Shown in pieces: positions 43,467 through 51,317 of a DNA stretch of 64,000 bases (within the stretch, counting starts at the first letter, position 1; every line of letters begins with the position of its first letter). This stretch comes from Cladopsammia gracilis (taxonomy: Eukaryota; Cnidaria; Anthozoa; Scleractinia; Dendrophylliidae). Location: contig JAJGOT010000257.1 in assembly GCA_022457155.1 (NCBI GenBank), forward strand, positions 499,001-563,000. Reading direction: 5' to 3'. Below the pieces are notes generated by a model. That model was not told where the DNA came from. It was given only the letters and a program-made list of their open reading frames with translations, and did no database searches. The position numbers and the translations under genes are program-made.

Positions 43467-44549
43467 ATGGCCCCGCGTGCCAAATCCCAAACAAAGCGAA
43501 CCTCGGTCAGTTGGGGAGAGGTTTACGAATCCCCCGAGAAAAAAGGCAGTTTGGGGGGCGTGCAACGATTTGCCCAGCAGACGGGATTGCCTCTGGCACG
43601 GGCCAAACGCGTCTTGGAAGGGCTCTTGAGTTATACCCTGCACAAACCGCGTCGGAAACGATTTCCCACTACCCCCGTGATCGTGTTTGCCCGCGACGAA
43701 CAATGGGTGGCCGATTTGGTGGACGTGTCGGCCTTGAAGAAATGGAATAAGGGGTACCGCTACATTTTGACCGTCATCGACGTCTTGTCCAAGTACGCGT
43801 GGGCGGTGCCTTTGAAGAACAAGACCGGTAAAGCCGTGACGGAAGCCTTTGCCTCGATTTTGCGAGGCAGCAAAGGACGACAACCCTTGCGGTTGCAAAC
43901 GGACGACGGGACAGAATTTTACAACCGGACCTTCCAAACGTTTCTGAAAGAGCGAGGAATTGCGCTCTTTTCCACGCGCGGGGATAGCAAAGCCGCCGTG
44001 GTAGAACGATGGAATCGCACGTTGAAGGAACGCATGTACCGCATGTTCACCGCCCTGAATACGCTCCGGTACGAGGATCGGTTGCCGCTGTTGGTCCGAG
44101 GGTACAACGCCACCCCGCATCGAAGTATTGGCCTGCCCCCGAACCAAGTGACCCGCGCCAACGAACGCACCGTGTGGGATCGCTTGTACGAGAAACGGCT
44201 TCGACGGCGGAAACGCCCGACATTGAAGGTGGGGGATCGCGTTCGACTCAACAAGAAACATCGTCCTTTCCAAAAGGGGTATTTGCCCGGATGGACGGAA
44301 GAAGTGTTCATCGTGCAACGCGCCCGAGGAGGCCCCGTGCCCACTTACAAGATCCAAGAATGGGACGGGACGCCCGTGGAAGGGACTTTTTACAAAGAAG
44401 ACGTGCAAAAAGTCCAGGTGCCGGACGATGCCGTGTTTCGGGTGGAAAAAGTGCTTCGACGACGAGGACGGAACGTGTTGGTGCGTTGGAAGGGGTGGCC
44501 CAGCAAATACGATAGTTGGATCCCCAAACGCCATATGACCTCGCTATAA
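43467..44549 (+). CDS. int: retroviral-type integrase with C-terminal chromodomain
   Basis: 360 codons from ATG at 43467. An N-terminal helical region is followed by the rve core: WVADLVDVS (Asp about 86), LQTDDGTEF (Asp about 146) and AAVVERWNRTLKERM (Glu about 180), an intact D,D,E triad. An SH3-like GDRVRLNKKH follows, and residues about 323-353 form a chromodomain (VEKVLRRRGRNVLVRWKGW, DSWIP). It inserts element DNA into the host genome; chromodomains direct related integrases to histone-marked chromatin. The stop TAA (44547-44549) lies inside the TATAAA that precedes the next gene. Fully open, so the copy may be competent. Confidence 0.95.
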   Translation: MAPRAKSQTKRTSVSWGEVYESPEKKGSLGGVQRFAQQTGLPLARAKRVLEGLLSYTLHKPRRKRFPTTPVIVFARDEQWVADLVDVSALKKWNKGYRYILTVIDVLSKYAWAVPLKNKTGKAVTEAFASILRGSKGRQPLRLQTDDGTEFYNRTFQTFLKERGIALFSTRGDSKAAVVERWNRTLKERMYRMFTALNTLRYEDRLPLLVRGYNATPHRSIGLPPNQVTRANERTVWDRLYEKRLRRRKRPTLKVGDRVRLNKKHRPFQKGYLPGWTEEVFIVQRARGGPVPTYKIQEWDGTPVEGTFYKEDVQKVQVPDDAVFRVEKVLRRRGRNVLVRWKGWPSKYDSWIPKRHMTSL

Positions 44550-44550
44550 A
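44545..44550 (+). promoter_or_regulatory. TATA box overlapping the integrase stop
   Basis: CTATAAAG, whose TAA is the integrase stop codon; 62 nt before the ATG at 44607. Confidence 0.65.
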
Positions 44551-44606
44551 GAGGGGCATCGCACACCCAGACTGGCTACGAAGTCGTTGTCGTCGTCGTC
44601 GACGTC

Positions 44607-45630
44607 ATGAATCGCGTGGTGCTCCTGAGCGATGTCTCCCCGGAATTTCCCAACAACACCCCGGATGCGTTCAAGGTACGATTGGCGGAACCGCTGGCGT
44701 TGGATGGGGATTGGGAAGTGGGGTTGCTGTCCCTCTCCACCCCCGATAGCGGACGGGCATTGACGCACGTCGCCGGGCTCGAGAAGGATGTCATGTTTGT
44801 GCTGGCTTACACCCTGGTGGATACCCTCGATCAACCGACCCTTCACAGTTACATGATCAATGGCGATCGTTTGCAAGACGAGCAATTCATCAAGAATGGG
44901 GTGGACATGATGGCCTCCATGATTCGACTCTTTGAGCGGGAAGCCTTTGCCCAAACGCAAGCACTGGGACGTCGTTTGGAGAAGGTCCGTCGACCCACCT
45001 TTCGTTGGGAAGGCCCGTCCTTGGTCGTGGAACATAAACTGTTGGAGCACATCAAACCCGTTCCCAGCAACCCCGTACCCGGCATTCGATTGATGGTGAA
45101 TAAAAAGTTGGCGGTGGGTATGGGGTGGTTGAACGCCGAGGGGACGGCACTGGGGGAAAATCTTCACTATTCCCTCCCGTTTCAAGAATCCAAGCAGTCC
45201 TTCTTTTTTATCAAGGACACGGAACTGGGCACGACCAAGATAGACGAGACAACGGAAACGCCCATCCTCTGGCACGCGAACCGAGGGTACCTGTCTCTCT
45301 CGCTGACCGTGAATTGGCACTTTGTGAATCTTAACGATGCCTTTGCCGAGTACGTGGGGAGTACGGGACGACGCTTCTTCGTGTACACGGATCTGGTGGA
45401 AAGCAATCGGATGGGCGGTCAACTCCACCCCTTGATTCGAGAAGCGCATTTTCCCAAAAGCGGAGAAGGGGGTGCAGTTCTTTGAACCCTTGCACATCCA
45501 ATGGGTCCCCTTACGACGCCCCTGGATCGATATCGTCGAAGTGCAACTGGCCGACCCGACCGGGACCTTGGCAAAAATGAAAAAAGGCCAAACCGTCGCC
45601 ACCTTCTCGTTCCGCAAGGTGACGGTATAA
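44607..45630 (+). pseudogene. minor capsid (penton-like) candidate, one frameshift
   Basis: The first frame runs 44607-45485 (292 codons): opening VVLLSDVSPEFPNNTPDAF and LDGDWEVGLLSLS, a strand-rich body, no low complexity. Just after a run of five G (about 45468-45472) the homologous C-terminus continues one base over, FFEPLHIQWVPLRRPW...VATFSFRKVTV, to TAA at 45628-45630. The opening pattern and the place next to the major capsid gene fit the minor jelly-roll capsid protein of Polintons, but that is inference. The extra G may be a true mutation, a sequencing error or a frameshift site. The stop overlaps the next TATA box. Confidence 0.5.
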
Positions 45631-45632
45631 AA
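45626..45632 (+). promoter_or_regulatory. TATA box overlapping the minor-capsid stop
   Basis: TATAAAA, 51 nt before the ATG at 45677; its TAA is the stop of the upstream gene. Confidence 0.75.
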
Positions 45633-45676
45633 AAGCCAGCCCTCCCTCCCTCCCTCGTCGATCCTCGAGTGTCGTC

Positions 45677-45961
45677 ATGTTGGGTGGCAGTTTAACGCGT
45701 TATCATCCCCCCTCGACGAGAACGGGGACGGGGCAAGGCGGAGGTGCCTTCATGCAAGATTTGATCAAATTGGCCACTCCGTTGCTCGCGTCGTCGTTGC
45801 GCGAAGGAAAAGCGTCGCTGGACCGAGGTCAATCGTGGAAACAGGCGGGAAAAGCGGTGTTTGGCGCCTTGGGACGAGGGGTGAAACGAAAAGCCCTGAC
45901 GAGCAAGCAAGGGATCTATAAAAAAGCGGCGAAACGAGCCCGAGACATTTTCGGCGAGTGA
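45677..45961 (+). CDS. small basic virion-type protein (pVI/pX-like) with QGGG site
   Basis: 94 codons. Short N-terminus, then GTGQGGGAFMQDLIKLATPL: a Gln-Gly-Gly site followed by an amphipathic helix (residues about 24-40) as in adenovirus pVI-like lytic peptides. The C-terminal half is Lys/Arg rich (GRGVKRKALTSK, KKAAKRARD), suited to DNA or nuclear binding. Likely a virion core or membrane-active protein matured by the element protease; inferred from context and composition, not from a recognised family. Confidence 0.5.
   Translation: MLGGSLTRYHPPSTRTGTGQGGGAFMQDLIKLATPLLASSLREGKASLDRGQSWKQAGKAVFGALGRGVKRKALTSKQGIYKKAAKRARDIFGE
45917..45925 (+). promoter_or_regulatory. TATA-like box inside the upstream gene
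   Basis: TATAAAAAA in the 3' coding part of the 45677 gene, 87 nt before the ATG at 46004. Confidence 0.4.
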
Positions 45962-46003
45962 AGACAGAAACATTAAAGAAAACAAAACACTAGCAGCACC
46001 ACC

Positions 46004-46258
46004 ATGGTCCACCCCCTGGTCGTGCAATCGCGACCCCGGCATCTGACGGGAAGGGGACGGTATAAAAGTCCCGTCCAACGCGGGGGTTGGATCTCGTCGG
46101 ACGTGGCACCTCCCCCGGGATATTGGTTCACTCGACGACTACGTCAACGCGGAGGTTGGATCTCGTCGGACGTGGCGCCTCCACCGGGGTATCGGCTCGC
46201 CAGATACATAAAAAGGGTCCACGCGCGTCCACGGCAACGCAAACGTCCACGTCCCTGA
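46004..46258 (+). CDS. small Arg-rich protein with a duplicated GG-site peptide
   Basis: 84 codons from an ATG in strong context (caccATGG). The peptide RGGWISSDVAPPPGY occurs twice (residues about 26-40 and 49-63), each time preceded by Gln-Arg to give QRGGW. The C-terminus is poly-Arg/Lys. The repeated DNA 'gggttggatctcgtcggacgtgg' shows a recent ~69-bp internal duplication. Two protease-type sites in one small basic protein recall the multiple cleavages of adenovirus pX/mu. Function inferred only. Confidence 0.55.
   Translation: MVHPLVVQSRPRHLTGRGRYKSPVQRGGWISSDVAPPPGYWFTRRLRQRGGWISSDVAPPPGYRLARYIKRVHARPRQRKRPRP
46207..46215 (+). promoter_or_regulatory. TATA-like box of the major capsid gene
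   Basis: ACATAAAAAG, about 58 nt before the ATG at 46267. A stronger TATAAAAG lies at 46061-46068 but is 206 nt away. Confidence 0.5.
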
Positions 46259-46266
46259 ACGCAACC

Positions 46267-47643
46267 ATGTCGTTGGAATTGTTTACGATTCCCACGGCCG
46301 ACATTGCTCGGCAGGGGTATCGGATGGTCAAGTACAGTCCGTCCACCACGGGCATCCGACCCATCACCTTCACGGTGCAAGCATTGGACGATTTTTGCGA
46401 TTTGGATCGAAGTTATTTGGAACTGGAACTGCGTTTGCCTTCGGCTTCCACCAACGGTCTGGCGGCGGACGCGAATGCCGCCTCGGACGCCGAAAACACC
46501 CGATTCGTGTACGCGGTCAACAACATTGCGCATTCCATCTTCAAACAAATGAACCTGCGCTTCAACGGAGCCCTCATGAGCGAACAGACGGATACGTACG
46601 CGTACAAGGCATTCCTAGAAACCATCTTGAATTTTAATAGAGAGGAAGGAGAGACCTTGCTGGCCGCGCAAGGGTGGGTGAATCAATTGGATGTCGTCCC
46701 TCGGATCCAAGCCACCGGTCAAAACGACGACCTACCTACCACGGCCGGATGGTTGCACGATTCGGTGCAACCCCTGAAAACGGCCTCCGTGCGATTTCGC
46801 GGTAACCAGACCGTGACGTTCCTGATCAAGCCGCACCTGGAAGCCTTTCACACGGGACGTCTTCTCACCCCGGGCGTAGAAATGGTCTTGGAACTGTTTT
46901 GCCATGCCCCCGATTTTTTCACGTTTGGCACCAAGACGAGTGGCACGGGGGCTAAACGGATGGTGACGTTGAACCACGAGGATCTGAAAGTGACCCTGCA
47001 TCTGTGCCGAGTGAGTTTGAATCCCACGGTGTACAGCGCGTTGCAAACCGATCGAAAAAGCAAGAGACAGACGGCCAAGTACCCGGTGGTGAGAAGCGAG
47101 ATCCGGTCCTTTTCGTTTGACGGACGGACCACCAAATTCACGGAAGATAACGTGTTTGTGGGAAAAGTGCCCGATCGGATGATCGTGGCGTTGGTGGACA
47201 GTCGAGCGTTTAACGGCGATGTGGAATGGTATCCGTTTGCTTTTCAAAAATTTGGGGTGACCCGCATCAAGCAAGTGGTGGATGGCGAAGAATACCCGTA
47301 CCCCACCCTGGAATTGAATGGAAACGATAATTTGAAAGATTTGAAAGGCTACCGTCGGTTCCTGGAAGCGTGTGGACGGTTGCAGCACCACGGTTCCTCC
47401 ATGGTGAGACCGGAGGATTGGGGGCAAGATGGACAATGCACGTTGTTCGCGTTCAACAATGTCCCCTCGGGCGTGGCGGACGACCCCGAGTACCGAAACC
47501 CGAAACAAGCTGGCAATTTGCGCGTGGAAATTGATTTCCAGGTTGCTCTGGATACCAATATCACCGTGTTGGTCTGGGGCGAGTTTGAAAATCTATTTGA
47601 AGTGGATGGCAACGGCGCTGTCTTGTATAACCTGCACCGTTAG
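46267..47643 (+). CDS. major capsid protein candidate (hexon-type double jelly roll)
   Basis: 458 codons from ATG at 46267. Opening SLELFTIPTADIARQGYRMV, then LDRSYLELELRLP, NIAHSIFKQMNLRFNG and TYAYKAFLETILNFNREEG. This order is that of the widespread Polinton capsid family seen in animal genomes (F54H12.2-type), whose length of 450-600 residues suits two fused jelly rolls. Many beta-strand blocks; the C-terminus NITVLVWGEFENLFEVD is also typical. Builds the icosahedral shell. Fully open. The jelly-roll assignment rests on family recognition and needs structure prediction to confirm. Confidence 0.72.
   Translation: MSLELFTIPTADIARQGYRMVKYSPSTTGIRPITFTVQALDDFCDLDRSYLELELRLPSASTNGLAADANAASDAENTRFVYAVNNIAHSIFKQMNLRFNGALMSEQTDTYAYKAFLETILNFNREEGETLLAAQGWVNQLDVVPRIQATGQNDDLPTTAGWLHDSVQPLKTASVRFRGNQTVTFLIKPHLEAFHTGRLLTPGVEMVLELFCHAPDFFTFGTKTSGTGAKRMVTLNHEDLKVTLHLCRVSLNPTVYSALQTDRKSKRQTAKYPVVRSEIRSFSFDGRTTKFTEDNVFVGKVPDRMIVALVDSRAFNGDVEWYPFAFQKFGVTRIKQVVDGEEYPYPTLELNGNDNLKDLKGYRRFLEACGRLQHHGSSMVRPEDWGQDGQCTLFAFNNVPSGVADDPEYRNPKQAGNLRVEIDFQVALDTNITVLVWGEFENLFEVDGNGAVLYNLHR
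47626..47630 (+). promoter_or_regulatory. TATA box of the protease gene
   Basis: TATAA within the last codons of the capsid gene, 54 nt before the ATG at 47680. Confidence 0.55.
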
Positions 47644-47679
47644 CTGAAGAAAACAAGAAAAGAAAGAAGAAGAAGAAGC

Positions 47680-48243
47680 ATGGAATTTGTAGCGCTGAGC
47701 GATACCGTGTTACGCTACCTGGCCAGGGACGACGACGCCTTGAAACGCGTGTTTTGGGACGTGGTCCCGTCGGACGGATTGCCGCAACCTCCCACCGTGA
47801 CGACCCGGGCAGGCTACATCGTGAACACGGACCCGACGGGGGAACCGGGCAAACATTGGCTGGCCGTGTGGACCGAACCGGGACGAGGTTGCGAAGTCTT
47901 TGACAGTTACGGGTTGCCCTTGACCACGTACCCGGCCCCGGGCATGCACGAATGGTTGGCGCAATGGCCCACGGTATTTCGAAGCGGTATGACCCTACAA
48001 GCCCTCCGGAGTCAAACCTGTGGACATTACGCCTTGTTGTTTCTCAAAGCGCGAGTACGAGGGGTCTCGTTCGAAGAGTTTTTGGCCGACTTTTCGCCGC
48101 ACGACCTGGTATCCAACGACGCCAAAGTGGCGCAACGAGTCAAAGCCTTGATCCAGGAAGAACTGAGCGAAGTGGACAATGCCGTCCCCAATCGTCAATG
48201 CAGCGTGAGCTTTCAAGAGAACAAGGAACATTTCCACGTGTAA
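47680..48243 (+). CDS. adenovirus-type cysteine protease (adenain-like)
   Basis: 187 codons. Catalytic pattern: His59 in GKHWLAVW, Asp75 in VFDSYGLP, Gln112 and Cys114 in SQTCGHYALLFL. Order and spacing match the C5/C48 (adenain/Ulp1) fold, about the same length as adenovirus protease (~200). It matures virion proteins, cutting after Gly-Gly in the adenovirus case; several small proteins nearby carry Q-x-G-G sites. The C-terminal extension (about 150-187) is charged. AATAAA at 48305-48310 provides a poly(A) signal. Confidence 0.92.
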   Translation: MEFVALSDTVLRYLARDDDALKRVFWDVVPSDGLPQPPTVTTRAGYIVNTDPTGEPGKHWLAVWTEPGRGCEVFDSYGLPLTTYPAPGMHEWLAQWPTVFRSGMTLQALRSQTCGHYALLFLKARVRGVSFEEFLADFSPHDLVSNDAKVAQRVKALIQEELSEVDNAVPNRQCSVSFQENKEHFHV

Positions 48244-48304
48244 AACAGAGGAAAGACAAAAAGAAAACAGTTGTTGTTATTATTGTTATGGTTGTTGTTA
48301 AAAA

Positions 48305-48310
48305 ATAAAA
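48305..48310 (+). terminator. poly(A) signal after the protease gene
   Basis: AATAAA about 62 nt after the protease stop, in an A/T-rich gap. Confidence 0.65.
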
Positions 48311-48391
48311 CAAGTGGTTGAAAAAAAAGTGTTTCCGGTGCATTTTTTAATAATTTAAATAATTAAAAAACAGACCCATTTGACAGCCAAT

Positions 48392-48463
48392 GCTTTGATG
48401 GTCTAGTGGTAAAGACGCTGCGTTGTGGCCGCAGAGACCCAGGTTCGAATCCTGGTCATTGCA
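48392..48463 (+). tRNA. tRNA-His (anticodon GTG) within the integrated element
   Basis: 72 nt. D arm GTCT/AGAC, anticodon arm CTGCG-TTGTGGC-CGCAG with anticodon GTG, four-base variable loop, T arm CCAGG-TTCGAAT-CCTGG. The acceptor GCTTTGA pairs with TCATTGC at five of seven positions (two T-T mismatches), discriminator A. The internal promoter boxes are in place: A box TGGTCTAGTGG and B box GGTTCGAATCC. A T-rich Pol III stop (cttttttttttc) follows at about 48470-48480. No intron. Confidence 0.85.
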
Positions 48464-48465
48464 TC

Positions 48466-48481
48466 TCTTTCTTTTTTTTTC
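48466..48481 (+). terminator. Pol III T-run terminator after the tRNA
   Basis: 'tctttctttttttttt' directly downstream of the tRNA 3' end. Confidence 0.7.
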
Positions 48482-48483
48482 AT

Positions 48484-48490
48484 CATAAAA
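48484..48490 (+). promoter_or_regulatory. TATA-like box of the 48531 gene
   Basis: CATAAAAAG, about 47 nt before the ATG at 48531. Confidence 0.6.
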
Positions 48491-48530
48491 AGAGCCATCC
48501 CTGGCTGGGGAGGGACTCATTCTAGACGAC

Positions 48531-48821
48531 ATGCCGCAAGGGAATCGAGCCAAACGACAAAGACGACGACGACGACGCACCACCCGAGGATTCACGGGCA
48601 AATCGGGACCCAATCCCTCCTTTTTGACGGTGTTGGGAAAACGCGGGCAGATGGGCGAGACCTTGCGACGTAAACGAGAGCAGACGGGCGGGATCTTCAC
48701 CGTATTAGCCTCGGCGGCCAAACTGGGGTACCAACTGGGAAAAATGAACTCTTACAAAAGGATGGGCGTGACGGGAGCCGCGGGTCATTATCGCGGTCGA
48801 CGCAAACCGTGGGAAGTGTGA
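48531..48821 (+). CDS. small basic virion-type protein with QTGGI site
   Basis: 96 codons. Arg-rich N-terminus (RAKRQRRRRRRTTRG), then RKREQTGGIFTVLASAAKLGYQL: a Gln-Thr-Gly-Gly site before a short hydrophobic helix, and a basic tail ending RGRRKPWEV. Same plan as the proteins at 50643, 50982 and 51318: basic head, Q-x-GG, helix. Likely DNA-condensing core protein cleaved on maturation. Confidence 0.55.
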   Translation: MPQGNRAKRQRRRRRRTTRGFTGKSGPNPSFLTVLGKRGQMGETLRRKREQTGGIFTVLASAAKLGYQLGKMNSYKRMGVTGAAGHYRGRRKPWEV

Positions 48822-48835
48822 AAAAAAAACCAACC

Positions 48836-49102
48836 ATGATCACCAGACAAGATGCGCAACACGTGATTCAATGCCTGAGAGAATTGGAATGGGGAGAAAT
48901 TCTACGCCATCCCGAGGATGTCTTGTGGAATCGATGGGATTATCGTCAGTATCGTCGATTGCGTGTACTGGCCGAACGAGGTGACTGGGATGCCCTGGTG
49001 ACCGCGCTTCAAACTTGCGGGGAAACCCGCGTCAGGGAATGCGTGGCAACCTCGATAAAACAACGCACCCCTCGATGGTACGATCACTACCTAGCACGAT
49101 GA
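48836..49102 (+). CDS. small protein upstream of the packaging ATPase
   Basis: 88 codons from ATG at 48836 (accATG). Helical, charged, with VIQCLRELEWGEIL and WDALVTALQTCGETRVRE; no recognised domain. Its stop TGA (49100-49102) overlaps the ATG of the ATPase (49099), so the two are probably co-expressed. Role unknown; could be a packaging partner. Confidence 0.55.
   Translation: MITRQDAQHVIQCLRELEWGEILRHPEDVLWNRWDYRQYRRLRVLAERGDWDALVTALQTCGETRVRECVATSIKQRTPRWYDHYLAR
49054..49060 (+). promoter_or_regulatory. TATA-like box of the ATPase gene
   Basis: GATAAAA, 45 nt before the ATG at 49099, inside the 3' end of the preceding small gene. Confidence 0.45.
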
Positions 49103-49731
49103 TTCGTATGCCGAGTAGCGTCATGGTCGGCGGCCCCTCGGGATGCGGCAAAACCCAATTGTTGGACGACCTGTTGACGGAACAACGCGCGTTTCAACGG
49201 ACCCCGGCTCGGATCGTGTACTGTTACGGGGTGTGGCAACCCCGCTTTACTGACATGAAGAAGAAAGGCGTTCGATTTCATCAAGGCATCCCGACCCCCT
49301 CTCACTTGGGACAATGGTTCGAGGGTCGAGGGGGCGATATTCTGGTGTTGGACGATCTCATGGAAGAAGGGGGCAACGACAAGCGCGTGTTGGATTTATT
49401 CACCAAAGATTCCCATCATCGCAACATCACGGTGTTTTATTTGACGCAAGATTTGTTTCCGCCCGGTAAATTTGCCAAGACTATCAACCGAAATGCGCAT
49501 TATGTCATCGCCTTCAAGAATCCGCGCGATCGCACGGGCATGCGAAATTTGGCGTTGCAAGCGTTCCCGGACCAATGGCAGGGGGTGATGGACGTGTTCA
49601 ACCTCTGCACGCAGAATCCCTTTGGCTATTTAATGTTGGATCTCCACCCGGCGTCCGACGATCGGTTTCGGTTGTGGACGAATCTGCGCGAACGAGAAGC
49701 GCCTCCGGTGGTCTTTGAAGAAACAAGATGA
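49099..49731 (+). CDS. genome-packaging ATPase (FtsK/HerA, A32-like)
   Basis: 210 codons from the ATGA overlap at 49099. Walker A GGPSGCGKT (residues 11-19), Walker B DILVLDDLMEE (Asp 85-86), then sensor-type ITVFYLTQDLFP (about 111-122), and RDRTGMRNLALQAF. This order and length fit Polinton/A32 packaging ATPases, which push genome DNA into the capsid. The stop overlaps the ATG of the next gene (ATGA at 49728). Fully open. Confidence 0.93.
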   Translation: MIRMPSSVMVGGPSGCGKTQLLDDLLTEQRAFQRTPARIVYCYGVWQPRFTDMKKKGVRFHQGIPTPSHLGQWFEGRGGDILVLDDLMEEGGNDKRVLDLFTKDSHHRNITVFYLTQDLFPPGKFAKTINRNAHYVIAFKNPRDRTGMRNLALQAFPDQWQGVMDVFNLCTQNPFGYLMLDLHPASDDRFRLWTNLREREAPPVVFEETR

Positions 49732-50579
49732 GTCGTGAAAGTTCACCCTCCCCGCAACTCATTCGCGATGCGCGGGAGAGCGACGACGCCCTGCTGGATC
49801 CGGAATACCTGGAACAGATGGAACGAGTTTTGGCCACGCTGTCGCCGGCCGGAGTAGGCACGAGCCCCCAACCCGCTGCCACGGCGCGTCCGGCGGGAGT
49901 GGGGGTGTCGACCTCCTTTTCGTCCCCTCGAGATCTGAACCCGACCGAGTTGTTGCAAGAATTGGGATTGGCAGTATCCCCGCCACGTCGTGCCGCCTCC
50001 TCCTCCTCCTCTTCCTCGTTTCGGTCTCCATCGCCGTCCCTGCCACCCACCCCGTCCGGAGCCGTCTCTGGCACGAGAAGGAATTTGGCCATGCATCGGA
50101 TCCTCAACGCTCCCATGACGAAAGAGGAAGAAACGCGATTGCGGCAACAATACCGTATCACGGACGACGATTTGGAGAGGTACATGGCCACCCTCCCCGC
50201 GTACGACGACGCAGGCTCCCCCGCGTCACCTGCCACCGCCCCACCCATGACCGTCTCGGCCACCACCAGGACGGCAGCAGGCGCTCCCGGCGGACCGGGA
50301 GGGTCCCCTTCCTCCTCGTCGTCATCGCCCTCTCCGCCTCGTTCCCCTCGCGGACGTGGCAGACGACCCAGAGGACGTCGGGGTCCCGGCCCGACCAATC
50401 GACGCAATCAAGAGGAGATGCGTCGACAAATGGATCTGTTGGCGGAAGATGCCAGACAGCAAGCTCGCAACCGTCGCATACGCAATATCACGCATACCAA
50501 TACCGTGACCACGGTGTACGAAGACAACGGCGAAGCGCCCACCGTACGACGGACCTCCTCCCGCATCACCAATCCATAA
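49728..50579 (+). CDS. low-complexity Ser/Pro/Arg protein of unknown function
   Basis: 283 codons. The N-terminal 55 residues are acidic; the rest is Ser/Pro/Ala rich with one folded-looking island (TKEEETRLRQQYRITDDDLE, about 131-150), an Arg/Gly segment (GRGRRPRGRRGPGP), a helix, and a conserved-looking end THTNTVTTVYEDNGEAP. It is translated from an ATGA overlap with the ATPase gene. It could be a virion scaffold or cement protein; that is a guess from place and composition. The stop TAA lies in CCATAAAAAAAG, a TATA-like box for the next gene. Confidence 0.65.
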   Translation: MSRESSPSPQLIRDARESDDALLDPEYLEQMERVLATLSPAGVGTSPQPAATARPAGVGVSTSFSSPRDLNPTELLQELGLAVSPPRRAASSSSSSSFRSPSPSLPPTPSGAVSGTRRNLAMHRILNAPMTKEEETRLRQQYRITDDDLERYMATLPAYDDAGSPASPATAPPMTVSATTRTAAGAPGGPGGSPSSSSSSPSPPRSPRGRGRRPRGRRGPGPTNRRNQEEMRRQMDLLAEDARQQARNRRIRNITHTNTVTTVYEDNGEAPTVRRTSSRITNP

Positions 50580-50584
50580 AAAAA
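50576..50584 (+). promoter_or_regulatory. TATA-like box overlapping a stop codon
   Basis: CATAAAAAAA; the TAA at 50577-50579 ends the upstream gene; 67 nt before the ATG at 50643. Confidence 0.5.
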
Positions 50585-50642
50585 GAGGGAGAGAGAAAAA
50601 ACAAAGACACACACCCACACTTTGGTGCAGACAGTGATCGCC

Positions 50643-50936
50643 ATGGTTCGAGGCAACGGGATGCGTCGACGCACGACTCCCCGCATCCGACGACGACGGC
50701 GTGGAAGGTCCCAACAGCAACGGGGAGGAAATCTCCTTCCCGTGTTATTTCGCGACTTGCAACGGACCTTTGGGAAAAAAACCGTGGGCACTTTGGCCAA
50801 AGGCGCCTCTAAAGAAGCGCAAGCCTTGGCGTTGGCCAAAGGCAGTGTCGCCGTGGGCAAACAGATGAAACGAGCCTATCAACGGGCAAAACAACGCATT
50901 CCGCCGGAACTACGTCGACAGATGCTCTTCCTATAA
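50643..50936 (+). CDS. small basic virion-type protein with QRGGN site
   Basis: 97 codons. Arg-rich head (MRRRTTPRIRRRRRGRSQ), Gln-Arg-Gly-Gly-Asn at residues about 25-29, then NLLPVLFRDLQRTFGKK and an Ala/Lys-rich helix (VGTLAKGASKEAQALALAKG). The same order occurs at 50982. Resembles adenovirus pVII/pX-type core proteins by layout only. Stop TAA is part of the next TATA box. Confidence 0.6.
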   Translation: MVRGNGMRRRTTPRIRRRRRGRSQQQRGGNLLPVLFRDLQRTFGKKTVGTLAKGASKEAQALALAKGSVAVGKQMKRAYQRAKQRIPPELRRQMLFL

Positions 50937-50940
50937 AAAA
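50932..50940 (+). promoter_or_regulatory. TATA box overlapping a stop codon
   Basis: TATAAAAAA; the TAA at 50934-50936 is the stop of the 50643 gene; exactly 50 nt before the ATG at 50982. Confidence 0.8.
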
Positions 50941-50981
50941 ACGGAAAGGGGAACTTGCCCACGTCATTGTGGGACGACAGG

Positions 50982-51272
50982 ATGCCAAAACGACGGGCCG
51001 TGAAAAGACGTCGACGGCGGCAGACCAGGAAGCTTCAACGCGGGGGTGGTTTGGAACAACTGATTCCCCCCATCCTGCGTGCGGTGAAATCGCTCATGGG
51101 AGGTCAATCCGTGGGAGCCTTGGCGAAAAAAGCCGCGAAAGAATTGGCCAAAGAAACCGTCAAGAGTGGGGCGCGAGGGGTGGCTCGGAAAATGTCCAGT
51201 ACCGTGCGAGGTATCAAACGGAAAGCCACGCGAGCCGCGCAACGCGTTAAACGACGTCTGCCGGGACTATAA
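50982..51272 (+). CDS. small basic virion-type protein with QRGGG site (paralogue of 50643)
   Basis: 96 codons. Basic head (KRRRRRQTRK), LQRGGGLEQLIPPILRAV with the Gly-Gly site, then VGALAKKAAKELAKE, which parallels VGTLAKGASKEAQAL of the preceding protein, and a basic tail. Adjacent tandem paralogues of a core-protein type. Stop TAA lies in the next TATA box. Confidence 0.6.
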   Translation: MPKRRAVKRRRRRQTRKLQRGGGLEQLIPPILRAVKSLMGGQSVGALAKKAAKELAKETVKSGARGVARKMSSTVRGIKRKATRAAQRVKRRLPGL

Positions 51273-51276
51273 AAAA
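51268..51276 (+). promoter_or_regulatory. TATA box overlapping a stop codon
   Basis: TATAAAAAAA; TAA at 51270-51272 is the stop of the 50982 gene; exactly 50 nt before the ATG at 51318. Confidence 0.8.
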
Positions 51277-51317
51277 ACGACCGAGAGGGCTTGCCGTCGA
51301 CACTTGGGACCTGGATC

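Noticed and set aside
46061..46068. TATAAAAG as promoter of the major capsid gene
   Set aside because: It lies inside the coding part of the 46004 gene and 206 nt from the capsid ATG, against 45-62 nt elsewhere; the box near 46207 fits better.
48347..48721. Minus-strand frame with NQDSNLGLCGHNAASLPLDHQ-type peptide
   Set aside because: This peptide is what the reverse strand of a tRNA gene encodes; the tRNA explains it.
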